Made by a program: the position numbers and the translations under genes | Part shown: positions 13,648-22,399 of the stretch, one piece after another | How the letters are laid out: every line of letters begins with the position of its first letter | Numbering within the stretch: the first letter of the stretch is position 1 | Notes under the pieces: generated by a model | What the model saw: the letters and a program-made list of their open reading frames with translations, nothing else | What the model was told of the DNA's origin: nothing | Databases searched by the model: none | From: a virus | DNA length: 36,387 nucleotides | Strand: one strand, 5' to 3' | Virus record (IMG/VR): IMGVR_UViG_3300025098_003247 | Span: 1-36,387 of that record

Positions 13648-16221
13648 ATGGCAGACAAAACATCAGGACAGAACTTTACAGCATCGATTAATTCTCTTGA
13701 TGGGGCAGGGGGTTCGTATTCTGCCAATTTGCCTCCCTATGTGTTAGATAAAACAGTTAGAGATGTTATGGAGGGTCTTGTAACAGCAATATCTGAATCT
13801 GATACTGAAAATAAAAAAGGTTTAAAAGAATTAGCCAAACTGTATAAAGAATCACTGGACACTCAAAAGAAAGGTAATGAGACCAATGAAAAAAATGCAG
13901 AAGATTTAAACAAAACGATGTCTGAGGCGGAAAGGCTCGCAAAACAAAGACAAGATGAATTAATCAAATCTTTAAACCAACAAAAGGCAGATAGAGAAAA
14001 GTACGAAGAGGAGATTGGCCAAGCATTTGCTAAAGGGGCCACAAAGGGCGGACGATTTGCTGGAGATTTAATTGTTAGTGCAATTAAAGGAATTGCAGTA
14101 GTATTTGGTACATCAGTTGGTATAGTGGGAAGTGCATTTTCTAATCTAGGTAATAGTTTAAGAACACTCACTGATACCGGTCAGGCATTTGGAGACCAAT
14201 TAGGTACAGGAAATAATGCTACAGAACAAAATATTATATTATTAAATAGAATGGGTCTAACAACAGAACAAGCAGTTGCATCACTGGAAACATATTCAAG
14301 AGCAATGAGTACGTTGGGACAAACAAACCTTGCAAATCTAAGCAGAAGTTTTTTAGAACTTACACGAGGTGGTACCGATTTAGGTGTAACATTAGAAGAA
14401 GCAACTGAACTATTCTTACAAGATCAAGAATTTAGAGCTCGTACATTAAACAAAGACAAAATAGATACAAGCATTACAGCTCAACTTACTCAACAAAGTA
14501 TACAAAATTTAAGGGGATTCTCTGCCATACTTGGACAAAGTACAGATGCATTAAGGCAAACAGCGGCAAGTGTGATGGAATCTAATAAGTCCTTTATAGG
14601 TTTTACGAATTCCTTAAATACTCCTAATGCTACAACATTAAATACAGTAGCAAAAGATTTAGTTGCAGGACTTGTTGCGGTGTTCCCTGAGAGTGGTGAA
14701 GCATTAGGTGATGCATTACTAACTGTTTCTGGTACAGGTGTTAGTGCAATTAGTGATTTTGCTAACATGCTAATACCTTTAGGTGGTAATTTAAATAGTG
14801 CATTCCAAAATTTAGCAAGTGATTTAAGATCAGGTAGTTTAGGCGTAGAAGATGTTCCAAATGCAATACAAGATTTAGTTGATGCCGCTGACCTCAATAA
14901 GGATCAGTTAGAACAACTAAGTGTTATAGCAGGATTGCAAGGCCACCCTATGCAGGAAACTGCAAGTATAATTATTACAATGCAACAAGAAGCAAGTGTG
15001 GCCAGAGAAAGATTGCAAAAACTTGCAAGTAGTACAGGAATGCAAATTTCAGAAGTACAAAAAATAACAACTGGATTTGATAATATTATAAAAAGTGTTC
15101 GTGGTGGTTATAGTGGATTATTAAATTCGATTCCTGTAGAAATGTCAAAAGAAATGGGAAGTAGTTTTGATGCTTTATTCGATGTATTTGTTGGCAAAGA
15201 AGGCGGAGTTAGTGTTCTTAATAGTGCCTTGGGTAAGGCAGGAAAAGATATAGGAGCCGCATTAGCAAATACACTTAAAGAACTTGCCCCAGACGGAGAT
15301 TATGGTAAACTTATTACTAATATAGTTGAAGGCTTAGTTAAACTTACTACCTACATTATAGAAAAAGTTCAAAGAATAATCAGTGCTTTAAGTAAAGATG
15401 GAGAATTAGATATAGGTGGAGCAATAAGCACGTTTATAGGAGAATTCATAGGCTTATTCATGGAAGGTATGAAGATTGCATTGACCAATCTTCCTTGGGG
15501 TACGTTATTACCAATAGCGGGTATTCTTTTACTTTTTGTAGGTGTGACAGCCGCAATAACAGGATTCTTTCAGGCGGCGGCCTTTGCCGCAGGTCAGGCA
15601 TTTGTTGCGGCGGCGGCCATGAGTGCCGGAGGAGGATTTGTTGGTCCAATGCCTGGTGGCGGAAAAGGAAAAGGATTCCTTAAAAGAATGGGTGGTATGG
15701 CATCTCGTGCTACACCATATCTTGCAGGAGCCTACGTTTTAAAAGATGGATATGATATAGTTTCTGGTTCAGATGGTGGAGCAACCGGCGAGAACATTGG
15801 CGGACTTGCTGGAGGCGGTACAGGAGCATTAATAGGTGGTATCATAGGCTCAGTAATTCCTGGATTAGGCACGGTCATTGGTGCGTCTATAGGTGCTGGA
15901 ATTGGTAATTTAATTGGTGGTTCAATAGGAAGAAATAGGGACGAAAAAGAAAAAACCAAGAACTCACAAAGGGTTTCCAATATTACATCACCTAATTTAG
16001 CAGGTCCAACAACAAGTACTTTAAATGTACGATACTTAGAACAAATGACCAATCCTAATGGTAGTGGTAGTGGTCCACTAAGTGTATCTGAAATCAATAA
16101 ACTAGACCAAGAATCTACAGAAACTAAAGCATTAACTCTTATCTTAGCAGAAAATAAAAGACTTAATAGACAAATAACAGAAATAATTACTTCAGGTCTT
16201 AAGACTAAGACAGTTGTCTAA
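13648..16221 (+). CDS. Tail tape measure protein (gp29-like)
   Basis: An 857-aa protein that should set tail length and help DNA pass the inner membrane. Residues about 50-125 are a charged coiled coil (EKNAEDLNKTMSEAERLAKQ). Hydrophobic and Gly/Ala-rich stretches follow, at about 135-165 and about 605-665 (LLPIAGILLLFVGVTAAITG, then Ala-rich runs). A glycine-zipper segment (about 705-760, GALIGGIIGSVIPGLGTVIG) is typical of membrane-active tape measures. T4 gp29 is 590 aa, so this predicts a longer tail if length scales. It sits next to gp26, in the classic position for a tape measure beside tail assembly chaperones, although here the two are divergent. Confidence 0.65.
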   Translation: MADKTSGQNFTASINSLDGAGGSYSANLPPYVLDKTVRDVMEGLVTAISESDTENKKGLKELAKLYKESLDTQKKGNETNEKNAEDLNKTMSEAERLAKQRQDELIKSLNQQKADREKYEEEIGQAFAKGATKGGRFAGDLIVSAIKGIAVVFGTSVGIVGSAFSNLGNSLRTLTDTGQAFGDQLGTGNNATEQNIILLNRMGLTTEQAVASLETYSRAMSTLGQTNLANLSRSFLELTRGGTDLGVTLEEATELFLQDQEFRARTLNKDKIDTSITAQLTQQSIQNLRGFSAILGQSTDALRQTAASVMESNKSFIGFTNSLNTPNATTLNTVAKDLVAGLVAVFPESGEALGDALLTVSGTGVSAISDFANMLIPLGGNLNSAFQNLASDLRSGSLGVEDVPNAIQDLVDAADLNKDQLEQLSVIAGLQGHPMQETASIIITMQQEASVARERLQKLASSTGMQISEVQKITTGFDNIIKSVRGGYSGLLNSIPVEMSKEMGSSFDALFDVFVGKEGGVSVLNSALGKAGKDIGAALANTLKELAPDGDYGKLITNIVEGLVKLTTYIIEKVQRIISALSKDGELDIGGAISTFIGEFIGLFMEGMKIALTNLPWGTLLPIAGILLLFVGVTAAITGFFQAAAFAAGQAFVAAAAMSAGGGFVGPMPGGGKGKGFLKRMGGMASRATPYLAGAYVLKDGYDIVSGSDGGATGENIGGLAGGGTGALIGGIIGSVIPGLGTVIGASIGAGIGNLIGGSIGRNRDEKEKTKNSQRVSNITSPNLAGPTTSTLNVRYLEQMTNPNGSGSGPLSVSEINKLDQESTETKALTLILAENKRLNRQITEIITSGLKTKTVV

Positions 16222-16241
16222 TTCAATATCCCACAAAATAG

Positions 16242-16270
16242 TTGACAACTCCTGATAAATAGTGTAATAT
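16242..16270 (+). promoter_or_regulatory. Overlapping sigma70-like and late promoters for gp20
   Basis: A TTGACA (16242-16247) is followed by TAATAT at 16265-16270 (17-bp spacer), and the late element GATAAATA (16254-16261) lies inside that spacer. The gp20 ATG follows at 16291 after AAGGA. The portal gene may therefore be transcribed both before and after gp55 takes over. Confidence 0.6.
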
Positions 16271-16290
16271 ACTATTAAGGAAATTAATAA

Positions 16291-18015
16291 ATGAGTTGGA
16301 AAAAATACTTTACATCTGTTGATAACAGTGGACTACCACTTAATGTTCAAAGCAACAATTCTGAACGTGGTGTCGGCGCCGCAACCAGCAGATATGCCAG
16401 TTGGCTACCTGAAGTATATGCAGGAAGTCCTAATAGACTTATGCGATATATCCAGTACGATCAAATGGATAACGATTTAGAGATTAATGCCGCTCTTGAT
16501 ACTATTGCAGAATTTGGTACACAGGAAGATGATTATGGTGGATTACCATTTGAATTAAACTATACAACTGATCCAACTGATACAGAACAAAAGATATTAA
16601 GTAAAACATTAACTCAATGGTGTAGACTCAACGAATTACATAAAAGAGCATTTAGAATATTCCGTAGTACTATAAAATACGGTGATCAATTCTTTATTAG
16701 AGACCCTGAAACATTTAAATTATACTGGACAGATCCTGCAAATATAGAGAAAGTTGTAGTAAACGAATCTGATGGTAAAAAAATTGAAACATATTTTGTT
16801 AAACAATTAGCACCTAACTTTGAAGAACTTATAGCAACTAATCCAGCGGCTCTACATAGTAGACCTTATGGAGGCGGACAAGGATTAAATGCGGCAATGA
16901 GCTCTGTAAACAGTCAAGCAGGTAATTATATGACTGGAGCAATAGATGGTGTTGATCAAGGTGTTCCTGTAGATGCAGAACATGTTGTACATGTAAGTTT
17001 AACAGAGGGCATGGACCATAGTTGGCCTTTTGGAATTAGTATTCTAGAGCCTATATTTAAAGTATTTAAACAAAAAGAATTATTAGAAGACTCTATTATT
17101 ATATATAGGGTACATAGAGCACCTGAAAGACGTGTGTTTATGATTGATGTTGGTAATATGCCACCTCACAAAGCAAGACAGTATTTAGAACAAGTCAAAT
17201 ATGAAGTACAACAAAAACGTGTGCCTAATAAGAAGTCAGACGGCACTAGTGTTGCAGATTCGGCCTATAACCCTATGAGTATGTTAGAAGACTACTTCTT
17301 TGCACAAACGGCAGACGGTAGAGGTTCTAAAGTTGATACTTTACCAGGCGGTGAAAACCTAGGACAAATAGACGATTTAAGATACTTTAATAATAAACTA
17401 TTAAGAGGACTAAGAGTTCCAAGTTCTTACTTACCAACTGGACCAGAAGACGGAAGTAGTGTTTATAATGACGGTAAAGTTGGTATTGCATATATTCAAG
17501 AATATAGATTTGCTAGATATGTTGAAAGACTGCAAAAGCAAATACAAGAAGATATGGATACAGAGTTTAAAATGTTTTTAAAACACAGAGGTATTGAGAT
17601 AGATTCCTCAGAGTTCTTTATTACATTTAATAAACCAATGAACTTTAGTTCTTATAGAGATTTACAATTAGATACAGAAAGAGCGAATTTGTATAACACA
17701 TTGGCCGCTAGTCCACACTTAGCAAATCAATTTAAAATGAAGAAATATCTCGGTTTATCAGAAGATGAAATGAAAGATAATGAAGCATTATGGCGTAAAG
17801 AGAACGACTATAGAAAATTTGTTGACGATTCTAAGAATATGGATTTAAGAAATATCGGAGTAAGACCTGATTCAGATGCGGCGGTAAATTTAGATACTGA
17901 GTTAGACCCTGCGGCAGTTCCTGGAATAGAAGATGCTCCAGAAGGTGACTTAGGCATAAATACTGATGTACCTGGTACTGGAGCAGAAGTTCCACCTGGT
18001 ACTACGGAGATATAA
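16291..18015 (+). CDS. gp20: gp20 portal vertex protein
   Basis: A 574-aa portal protein, the dodecameric ring through which DNA is packaged and ejected and on which the prohead starts. Family blocks visible in order: YIQYDQMDNDLEINAALDT, TIKYGDQFFIRDPETFKLYW, HRAPERRVFMIDVGNMPPHK, QKRVPNKKSDG, NPMSMLEDYFFAQTADGRGS, VDTLPGGENLGQIDDLRYF and LRGLRVPSSYLPTG. Length is close to T4 gp20 (524 aa) and cyanophage portals. The C-terminal 50 residues are acidic and Pro/Gly-rich. Its TAA shares a base with the next ATG (TAATG). Confidence 0.95.
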   Translation: MSWKKYFTSVDNSGLPLNVQSNNSERGVGAATSRYASWLPEVYAGSPNRLMRYIQYDQMDNDLEINAALDTIAEFGTQEDDYGGLPFELNYTTDPTDTEQKILSKTLTQWCRLNELHKRAFRIFRSTIKYGDQFFIRDPETFKLYWTDPANIEKVVVNESDGKKIETYFVKQLAPNFEELIATNPAALHSRPYGGGQGLNAAMSSVNSQAGNYMTGAIDGVDQGVPVDAEHVVHVSLTEGMDHSWPFGISILEPIFKVFKQKELLEDSIIIYRVHRAPERRVFMIDVGNMPPHKARQYLEQVKYEVQQKRVPNKKSDGTSVADSAYNPMSMLEDYFFAQTADGRGSKVDTLPGGENLGQIDDLRYFNNKLLRGLRVPSSYLPTGPEDGSSVYNDGKVGIAYIQEYRFARYVERLQKQIQEDMDTEFKMFLKHRGIEIDSSEFFITFNKPMNFSSYRDLQLDTERANLYNTLAASPHLANQFKMKKYLGLSEDEMKDNEALWRKENDYRKFVDDSKNMDLRNIGVRPDSDAAVNLDTELDPAAVPGIEDAPEGDLGINTDVPGTGAEVPPGTTEI

Positions 18016-18212
18016 TGAGACTAGTAGAATTTTACAATCCTGAATTTGACGAATTCGTTAAAAGAAACGAAGAGGATTCTAGGTCTCCTAAACTTACATT
18101 AGAAGCATTAGGTAAATTAAGAAAAGCAAAAGAAATTAAACGTGCAGAAGATTTGGAACATGCAAAGTTCCAAAAAGTAATGTATGCTAACCCTACACAG
18201 GCAGGTATTTAA
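18015..18212 (+). CDS. Small charged prohead protein (gp67-position)
   Basis: A 65-aa protein coupled to the portal gene by a one-base TAATG overlap. It is rich in Lys, Arg and Glu (SPKLTLEALGKLRKAKEIKR) and probably helical, ending KVMYANPTQAGI. The pattern L-T-L-x-x-L-x-K-L followed by a VMYANP-type end recurs in small genes after gp20 in marine T4-like phages. In T4 this slot holds gp67, an 80-aa prohead core protein. Equivalence is inferred from position, not from clear sequence identity. Confidence 0.65.
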   Translation: MRLVEFYNPEFDEFVKRNEEDSRSPKLTLEALGKLRKAKEIKRAEDLEHAKFQKVMYANPTQAGI

Positions 18213-18228
18213 AGTTTTATACTAGTTT

Positions 18229-18402
18229 ATCCTTTTTAAGGATTAAATAAATATAATAGTAAAATACATCAATTTTGATCAAAATGATCAGATTCACACC
18301 GTTTTTAACATAAAAACACAACATACCACTAAGTACTAAACAAGCAGTATCACGGATGACTATATCTGTGACCTGTAAAATAATTTTCAAATGGAGACCA
18401 CA
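18229..18402 (+). promoter_or_regulatory. Leader of the acidic core gene: variant late promoter, palindrome and hairpin
   Basis: The 190-nt gap holds AATAAATA at 18246-18253 (a one-base variant of the late motif), a small hairpin ATCCTT-TTT-AAGGAT (18229-18243), a 14-bp palindrome ATTTTGATCAAAAT (18272-18285), and a hairpin TCACGGAT-GACTAT-ATCTGTGA (18350-18371) with one G-U pair about 30 nt before the start codon. If transcription starts at the variant motif, the last two lie in an mRNA leader of about 140 nt. Confidence 0.45.
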
Positions 18403-19194
18403 ATGTCAGAATCAAGAAACAAATTAGAAGAAATTCTTGAACTTCTCCTTGCTGAAGAGAATGAAAAAGCAGAAGAAATGCTTCATGAGTATGTTGTTGC
18501 AAAAGCAAGAGCTGAATATGAAAACATTTTAGATGAAGATTCATCAGCAGATGCAGAAGAAGTTGAAGAAGCAACTGAGTCAGAAGAAGAAGCAGTTGAG
18601 GAATCAGAAGAATCAGAAGAAGAAGCAGTAGAAGAAACTGCTGAAACTGAAGAAGAAGCAGTAGAAGAAGAAATCGATCAAACTGCATCTTTAGAAGATG
18701 AAATTAGAGCTGATGAAGAAGAAATCGAAGCAGATACTTTTGAAGCAGACGAAGAAGAAGACGAGCCAAAAGAAGAAGGCGACTTAGAAGATAAAGTCGA
18801 CGATCTTGAGGACGAACTTGAAGAATTAAAAGCAGAATTCGAAAAATTGTTAGCAGACGAAGAAGGCGACATGGAAGACGGCGAAGAAGCAGAAATGGAC
18901 GCAGACGAAATGGGCGACGAACTTGATCTAGAATCAGTTGAATATGATCTAGACGAAGAAATTGCTGATTCTGAAGAAGTTGTTGAAGAAGCAACTAAAC
19001 TTTCAGATAAAGTTGCAGATCCAAAAGGCGGAGACGAAGATTCTAAAGATGGTATGAAAATGCCAGCACCTACTAAAGTTGGTAACGACGTTAAAGCACC
19101 AGTTATAAATGACGGTAGCGATGGCGTAAAAGGCGAATCTGCTAAAGATCACACACCATCAGACAACATTAACGTTGAACCTAAAAAGGCGTAA
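18403..19194 (+). CDS. Highly acidic prohead core protein (gp67/gp68-like role)
   Basis: A 263-aa protein dominated by Glu and Asp. The ATG at 18403 is preferred over the in-frame ATG at 18391 because GGAG lies correctly before it and the upstream one has no ribosome site. Residues about 1-45 form a helix (NKLEEILELLLAEENEKAEE), about 50-180 are Glu-rich repeats (several EEAVEE units) with a coiled-coil segment KVDDLEDELEELKAEFEKL, and the C-terminus is a Lys/Pro tail (MPAPTKVGNDVKAPV). Position between portal and gp21 protease and the extreme acidity fit a prohead core protein of the gp67/gp68 kind, degraded by gp21 during maturation. No sequence-level family is recognised. Confidence 0.7.
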   Translation: MSESRNKLEEILELLLAEENEKAEEMLHEYVVAKARAEYENILDEDSSADAEEVEEATESEEEAVEESEESEEEAVEETAETEEEAVEEEIDQTASLEDEIRADEEEIEADTFEADEEEDEPKEEGDLEDKVDDLEDELEELKAEFEKLLADEEGDMEDGEEAEMDADEMGDELDLESVEYDLDEEIADSEEVVEEATKLSDKVADPKGGDEDSKDGMKMPAPTKVGNDVKAPVINDGSDGVKGESAKDHTPSDNINVEPKKA

Positions 19195-19219
19195 GTCTTT
19201 TTACTGATAGGAGTAAACA

Positions 19220-19843
19220 ATGGCCAATAAACTATACGAATATTTAAGTCCTGAGCAATCTGGAGTCCAGGTAATGGAATCCAAAGATGGTAAAGACTTA
19301 TTTATGGCTGGTTTATTCATTCAAGGTGATGTAAAAAACCAAAATGGTAGAGTATATCCCAAGGATGAGATACAAAAGGCTGTTGATAGTGTAAAGACTC
19401 GTTTGTCAAAAGGCGAGACTGTGATGGGTGAGTTAGATCACCCTGAAGAATTACAAATAAATTTAGACCGTGTTAGTCATATAATTACTGACATGTATTG
19501 TGAAGATGCAAACGGTCTTGGAAAACTTAAAATTATAGATACACCGATGGGTAATATAGCAAGAGCATTATTAACTGCAGGAGCAAATCTTGGTGTAAGC
19601 AGTAGAGGTAGCGGAAATGTCGGCGGAAGTGGACAGGTCAGCGACTTTGATATTGTAACAGTGGACATTGTGGCACAACCAAGTGCACCTGATGCCTATC
19701 CAAAAACTATATATGAGAGTTTATTTAATATGCGAGGCGGCGCTCAAATGTTTGAGACTGCTTCTGCATTAACACATGATAAAAGTGCAGAGAAACACTT
19801 GATGAAAGCAATCACTGGTTTCATCAACGAATTAAAAATATAA
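19220..19843 (+). CDS. gp21: gp21 prohead core protease
   Basis: A 207-aa serine protease of the T4 prohead family (herpesvirus-assemblin-like fold), which cleaves scaffold and capsid proteins before packaging. Conserved blocks: NQNGRVYP, GELDHPEE containing catalytic His74, ITDMYCEDANGLGKLKII, LGVSSRGSG with the nucleophile at S127 or S128, and DIVTVDIVAQPSAPDA with the third acidic residue region. Length matches T4 gp21 (212 aa). AGGAG precedes the ATG; gp22 starts 13 nt after its stop. Confidence 0.93.
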   Translation: MANKLYEYLSPEQSGVQVMESKDGKDLFMAGLFIQGDVKNQNGRVYPKDEIQKAVDSVKTRLSKGETVMGELDHPEELQINLDRVSHIITDMYCEDANGLGKLKIIDTPMGNIARALLTAGANLGVSSRGSGNVGGSGQVSDFDIVTVDIVAQPSAPDAYPKTIYESLFNMRGGAQMFETASALTHDKSAEKHLMKAITGFINELKI

Positions 19844-19856
19844 GTAGGAGACTACT

Positions 19857-20969
19857 ATGACAGTGAATTTTACAGAACTACTTGAGAACGCGGAATTAAC
19901 AGAAGATGTTAAGTCTGCTCTTCAAGAAGCCTGGGAAGGTAAAATTTCTGAAGCAAGAGAAGAACTTACTGCGGAACTTAGAGAAGAGTTTGCACAGCGA
20001 TACGATCATGACAAAAGTCAAATCGTAGAAGCAGTTGACAACTTTATTTCTGAAAAAGTTGAAGCAGAAATTTCCGCTATTGCAGAAGAAAAAACTGCCC
20101 TAGCAAGTGATCGAGTAAAGTATCACAAAGCAATTAGTGAGCACTCTAAAGTACTTGATAAATTTGTAACTGAAATGGTTGCAAAGGAAGTTAAAGAACT
20201 TAGAGCAGATAGAGATAGAACTAGTGAGCATGTTGCAAAATTAGATAATTTTGTAGCAGAGCAATTAGCAACTGAACTATCTGAGTTCCACGAAGATAAA
20301 AAATCTTTAGTAGAACAAAAAGTTAAAATGGTAAGAGAAGGCAAGAAGCAATTAGCAGAAGCCAAGAAAGACTTTATTAAGAAAGCCGCAGACAAAGTTG
20401 AAAACGTTGTTAATGGTGTAATTGTTAATGAAGTTAAATCTTTCCGTGATGATATTACTAAAGCTCGTGAAAATGACTTCGGTCGCAGAATTTTTGAAGC
20501 ATTTGCAAATGAATTTGGCATGAGCCACTTGAATGAAGCAAAAGAAATCAAGAAAATACAAAAACAAATTACTGAAATGGAATCAAGACTTAATGAATCT
20601 AAGCAAGAAATTGCTGAGAAAGACGAAGCAACTAAACTTGTAGAGTCTAAATTAAGGATTGCACAAGATCAAATGAATCGTAAAGAAACATTAAATGAAC
20701 TTATGGCACCATTAGGTAAAGAGAAGAAAGAAATTATGTCAGACTTACTTGAAAGTGTTAAAACTGAGAAACTGGAAGAGTCCTTTAACAAGTACTTGCC
20801 TTCAGTTTTAGATGGTGAAACACCAAGAGCAAAGAAGACATTGTCAGAATCCGTTGTCAGTGAACACACTGGCGATAAGGCGACTGTTATTACAGAAGCC
20901 GATGACAAGAGTGCGGATGATGTAGTAGAAATAGATATGATCCGTAAACTAGCCGGACTTTCAAAATAA
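19857..20969 (+). CDS. gp22: gp22 major prohead scaffold protein
   Basis: A 370-aa, almost wholly helical, highly charged protein located between the protease and the major capsid protein. Long coiled-coil stretches cover most of it (for example EEKTALASDRVKYHKAISEH and KKIQKQITEMESRLNESKQE). Scaffold-type ends are seen: an N-terminal NFTELLENAELTEDVKSAL and a C-terminal VVEIDMIRKLAGLSK. It contains candidate gp21 cleavage sites of the L-x-E type (LQE before A near residue 23, LSE before S near the C-terminus). T4 gp22 is 269 aa, so this core protein is longer. AGGAG lies upstream of the ATG. Confidence 0.88.
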   Translation: MTVNFTELLENAELTEDVKSALQEAWEGKISEAREELTAELREEFAQRYDHDKSQIVEAVDNFISEKVEAEISAIAEEKTALASDRVKYHKAISEHSKVLDKFVTEMVAKEVKELRADRDRTSEHVAKLDNFVAEQLATELSEFHEDKKSLVEQKVKMVREGKKQLAEAKKDFIKKAADKVENVVNGVIVNEVKSFRDDITKARENDFGRRIFEAFANEFGMSHLNEAKEIKKIQKQITEMESRLNESKQEIAEKDEATKLVESKLRIAQDQMNRKETLNELMAPLGKEKKEIMSDLLESVKTEKLEESFNKYLPSVLDGETPRAKKTLSESVVSEHTGDKATVITEADDKSADDVVEIDMIRKLAGLSK

Positions 20970-20984
20970 ATTAGGAGTTAAAAA

Positions 20985-22130
20985 ATGGCGAACTTATTTG
21001 AAAGCAACTGGTCAGCAACTAAAGATGCTTTGCTTGAAGGCTTATCTGGAAACAGAAAATCTTCTTTAGATGTCGTCCTCGAAAATACAAAGAGACATTT
21101 GTCAGAGGCCGCAACAGCAGGTGCCACAGGTGCTGGTTCAGTAGCAACATTAAACAAGGTTATGTTACCTTTGATTAGAAGGGTTATGCCTTCCGTAATC
21201 GCAAACGAACTAGTTGGTGTACAACCAATGACTGGCCCAGTAGGGCAAATCCATACACTAAGAGTCAGATATTCTGAAACTGGTGGTGGAGCAACAGCAG
21301 GTGATGAGGCTTTAAGTCCTTTCAAACTTGCTTCTACATATGCTGGATCTCCAGACGCTACAGCGGCGGCTGAGGGTAACCCAGGTAGAAAAATGAGCAT
21401 TCAAATCTTAAAAGAAACTGTTGAAGCGAAAACCAGAAGGTTATCAGCAAGATGGACTTTTGAGGCGGCTCAAGATGCAGAATCTATGCACGGCGTTGAC
21501 GTTGAAGCAGAAATTATGCAGGCATTAGCACAAGAAATCGTAGTTGAAATCGACCAAGAAATTATCGGTTCACTAAGAACTCTTGCTGGCGCAGGTACAA
21601 CACTTGACTTTACAGCAAATACAGTAACTGGAACACCTACATACGTTGGTGACAGACATGCTATATTGGCTATTGAGATCAACAGAGCGGCTAACAGAAT
21701 CGCGGCTAGAACAAGACGTGGTGCTGGTAACTATATCGTTGTATCACCTGAAGCATTGACAATCCTACAAAGTGCGTCAACTTCAACATTCGCAAGAACA
21801 ACAGAAGGTTCATTTGAAGCACCTACAAACACTAAGTTTGTTGGAACTTTAAACGGAACAATCAAAGTATTCGTAGATAACTATGCGGCTGACGGTACTA
21901 AAGTACTAGTTGGTTACAAAGGATCAAGCGAAACTGATGCTCCAGCATTCTATTGTCCTTATATCCCATTAATGAGCACAGGCCCAGTAATGGACCCAAG
22001 CACATTTGAACCAGTAGTGTCATTTATGACAAGATATGGTTACAAAGAACTTACTAACACAGCAAGTTCATTGGGTAACGCGGCAGATTACGTTGATGCA
22101 ATTACATTGTCCAACGTTGCATTCCAGTAA
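20985..22130 (+). CDS. gp23: gp23 major capsid protein
   Basis: A 381-aa HK97-fold major capsid protein. Landmarks: LIRRVMPSVIANELVGVQPM, GPVGQIHTLRVRY, KMSIQILKETVEAKTRRLSA, RWTFEAAQDAESMHGVD, EIVVEIDQEIIGSLRTL, NRIAARTRRGAGNYIVVSPE, CPYIPLMSTGPVMDPSTFEP and SFMTRYGYKEL. It is clearly shorter than T4 gp23 (521 aa) and than typical cyanophage gp23, mainly through less sequence around the insertion region. The N-terminal delta segment has two T4-type gp21 sites, LLE18 before G and LSE41 before A; the latter is the likely maturation cut. TTAGGAG precedes the ATG and a strong terminator follows. Confidence 0.96.
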   Translation: MANLFESNWSATKDALLEGLSGNRKSSLDVVLENTKRHLSEAATAGATGAGSVATLNKVMLPLIRRVMPSVIANELVGVQPMTGPVGQIHTLRVRYSETGGGATAGDEALSPFKLASTYAGSPDATAAAEGNPGRKMSIQILKETVEAKTRRLSARWTFEAAQDAESMHGVDVEAEIMQALAQEIVVEIDQEIIGSLRTLAGAGTTLDFTANTVTGTPTYVGDRHAILAIEINRAANRIAARTRRGAGNYIVVSPEALTILQSASTSTFARTTEGSFEAPTNTKFVGTLNGTIKVFVDNYAADGTKVLVGYKGSSETDAPAFYCPYIPLMSTGPVMDPSTFEPVVSFMTRYGYKELTNTASSLGNAADYVDAITLSNVAFQ

Positions 22131-22171
22131 GCCTTAAAAGACTTATTAGAACAGTTTCTAACCGAAACATT

Positions 22172-22200
22172 AAAAAGGACTCTCAGGAGTCCTTTTTTTT
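22172..22200 (+). terminator. Strong intrinsic terminator after gp23
   Basis: AGGACTC / GAGTCCT form a perfect 7-bp stem with a TCAG loop, extended by A-U pairs and followed by eight T. It ends the head operon just before the next late promoter. Confidence 0.92.
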
Positions 22201-22222
22201 GACTGGTATTTCATAATACATT

Positions 22223-22230
22223 GATAAATA
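22223..22230 (+). promoter_or_regulatory. Late promoter (GATAAATA) for the riboswitch cassette
   Basis: ATTGATAAATAATATTG, 22 nt before the first aptamer. Transcription starting 6-7 nt downstream would place both aptamers wholly in the 5' leader. Confidence 0.78.
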
Positions 22231-22251
22231 ATATTGTAATGCAAATTACAT

Positions 22252-22309
22252 CGTTCATTCACTCTAAATGTAGCAGTGGACGGAAGTAGTCAATTCTGAC
22301 GAAGGAACG
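22252..22309 (+). promoter_or_regulatory. Glutamine riboswitch aptamer, copy 1 (glnA / Downstream-peptide type)
   Basis: Three stems meet at a junction. P1 is CGTTC (22252-56) with GAACG (22305-09). P2 is CACT-CTA / TAG-C-AGTG around an AATG loop (22260-22278). P3 is GTCA / TGAC with an ATTC loop (22289-22300). The junction has the conserved GACGGAAGTAG on one side of P3 and CGAAGGAACGC on the other, the loop-E bearing core of the glutamine-binding RNA class. Identification is from memory of that consensus. Confidence 0.83.
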
Positions 22310-22316
22310 CCACATT

Positions 22317-22377
22317 CGTTCATCGCCACTCTAAATGTAGAGCGACGACGGAAGTAGGTAATAGAACCGAAGGAACG
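22317..22377 (+). promoter_or_regulatory. Glutamine riboswitch aptamer, copy 2
   Basis: Same architecture. P1 is CGTTC (22317-21) with GAACG (22373-77); P2 is CTCTA / TAGAG around AATG (22329-22342); P3 is GGT / ACC around AATAGA (22357-22368). Compared with copy 1 the P3 and lower P2 stems change on both sides and stay paired, while ACTCTAAATGTAG, GACGGAAGTAG and CGAAGGAACGC are unchanged. That covariation supports a selected RNA fold. The ribosome site of the small ORF follows within 14 nt. Confidence 0.85.
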
Positions 22378-22397
22378 CATCTTTGTAAAAGGAGATG
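22378..22397 (+). promoter_or_regulatory. Possible ribosome-site sequestering hairpin (expression platform)
   Basis: CATCT (22378-82), directly after P1 of aptamer 2, can pair with AGATG (22393-97), partly masking the AAGGAG Shine-Dalgarno (22389-94). Competition between this pairing and the aptamer would give translational control. The sign of the response cannot be told from sequence. Confidence 0.45.
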
Positions 22398-22399
22398 AC

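Noticed and set aside
18391-18402. Upstream ATG for the acidic core protein
   Set aside because: No Shine-Dalgarno before it, while the GGAG that serves the ATG at 18403 lies between the two starts.
18350-18994. Minus-strand Leu/Ser-rich ORFs opposite the acidic core gene
   Set aside because: They are complements of the GAA/GAG repeat codons; poly-Leu and poly-Ser translations are artefacts.
20123-20551. Minus-strand 142-aa ORF opposite gp22
   Set aside because: Shadow of the scaffold coiled coil with no ribosome site.
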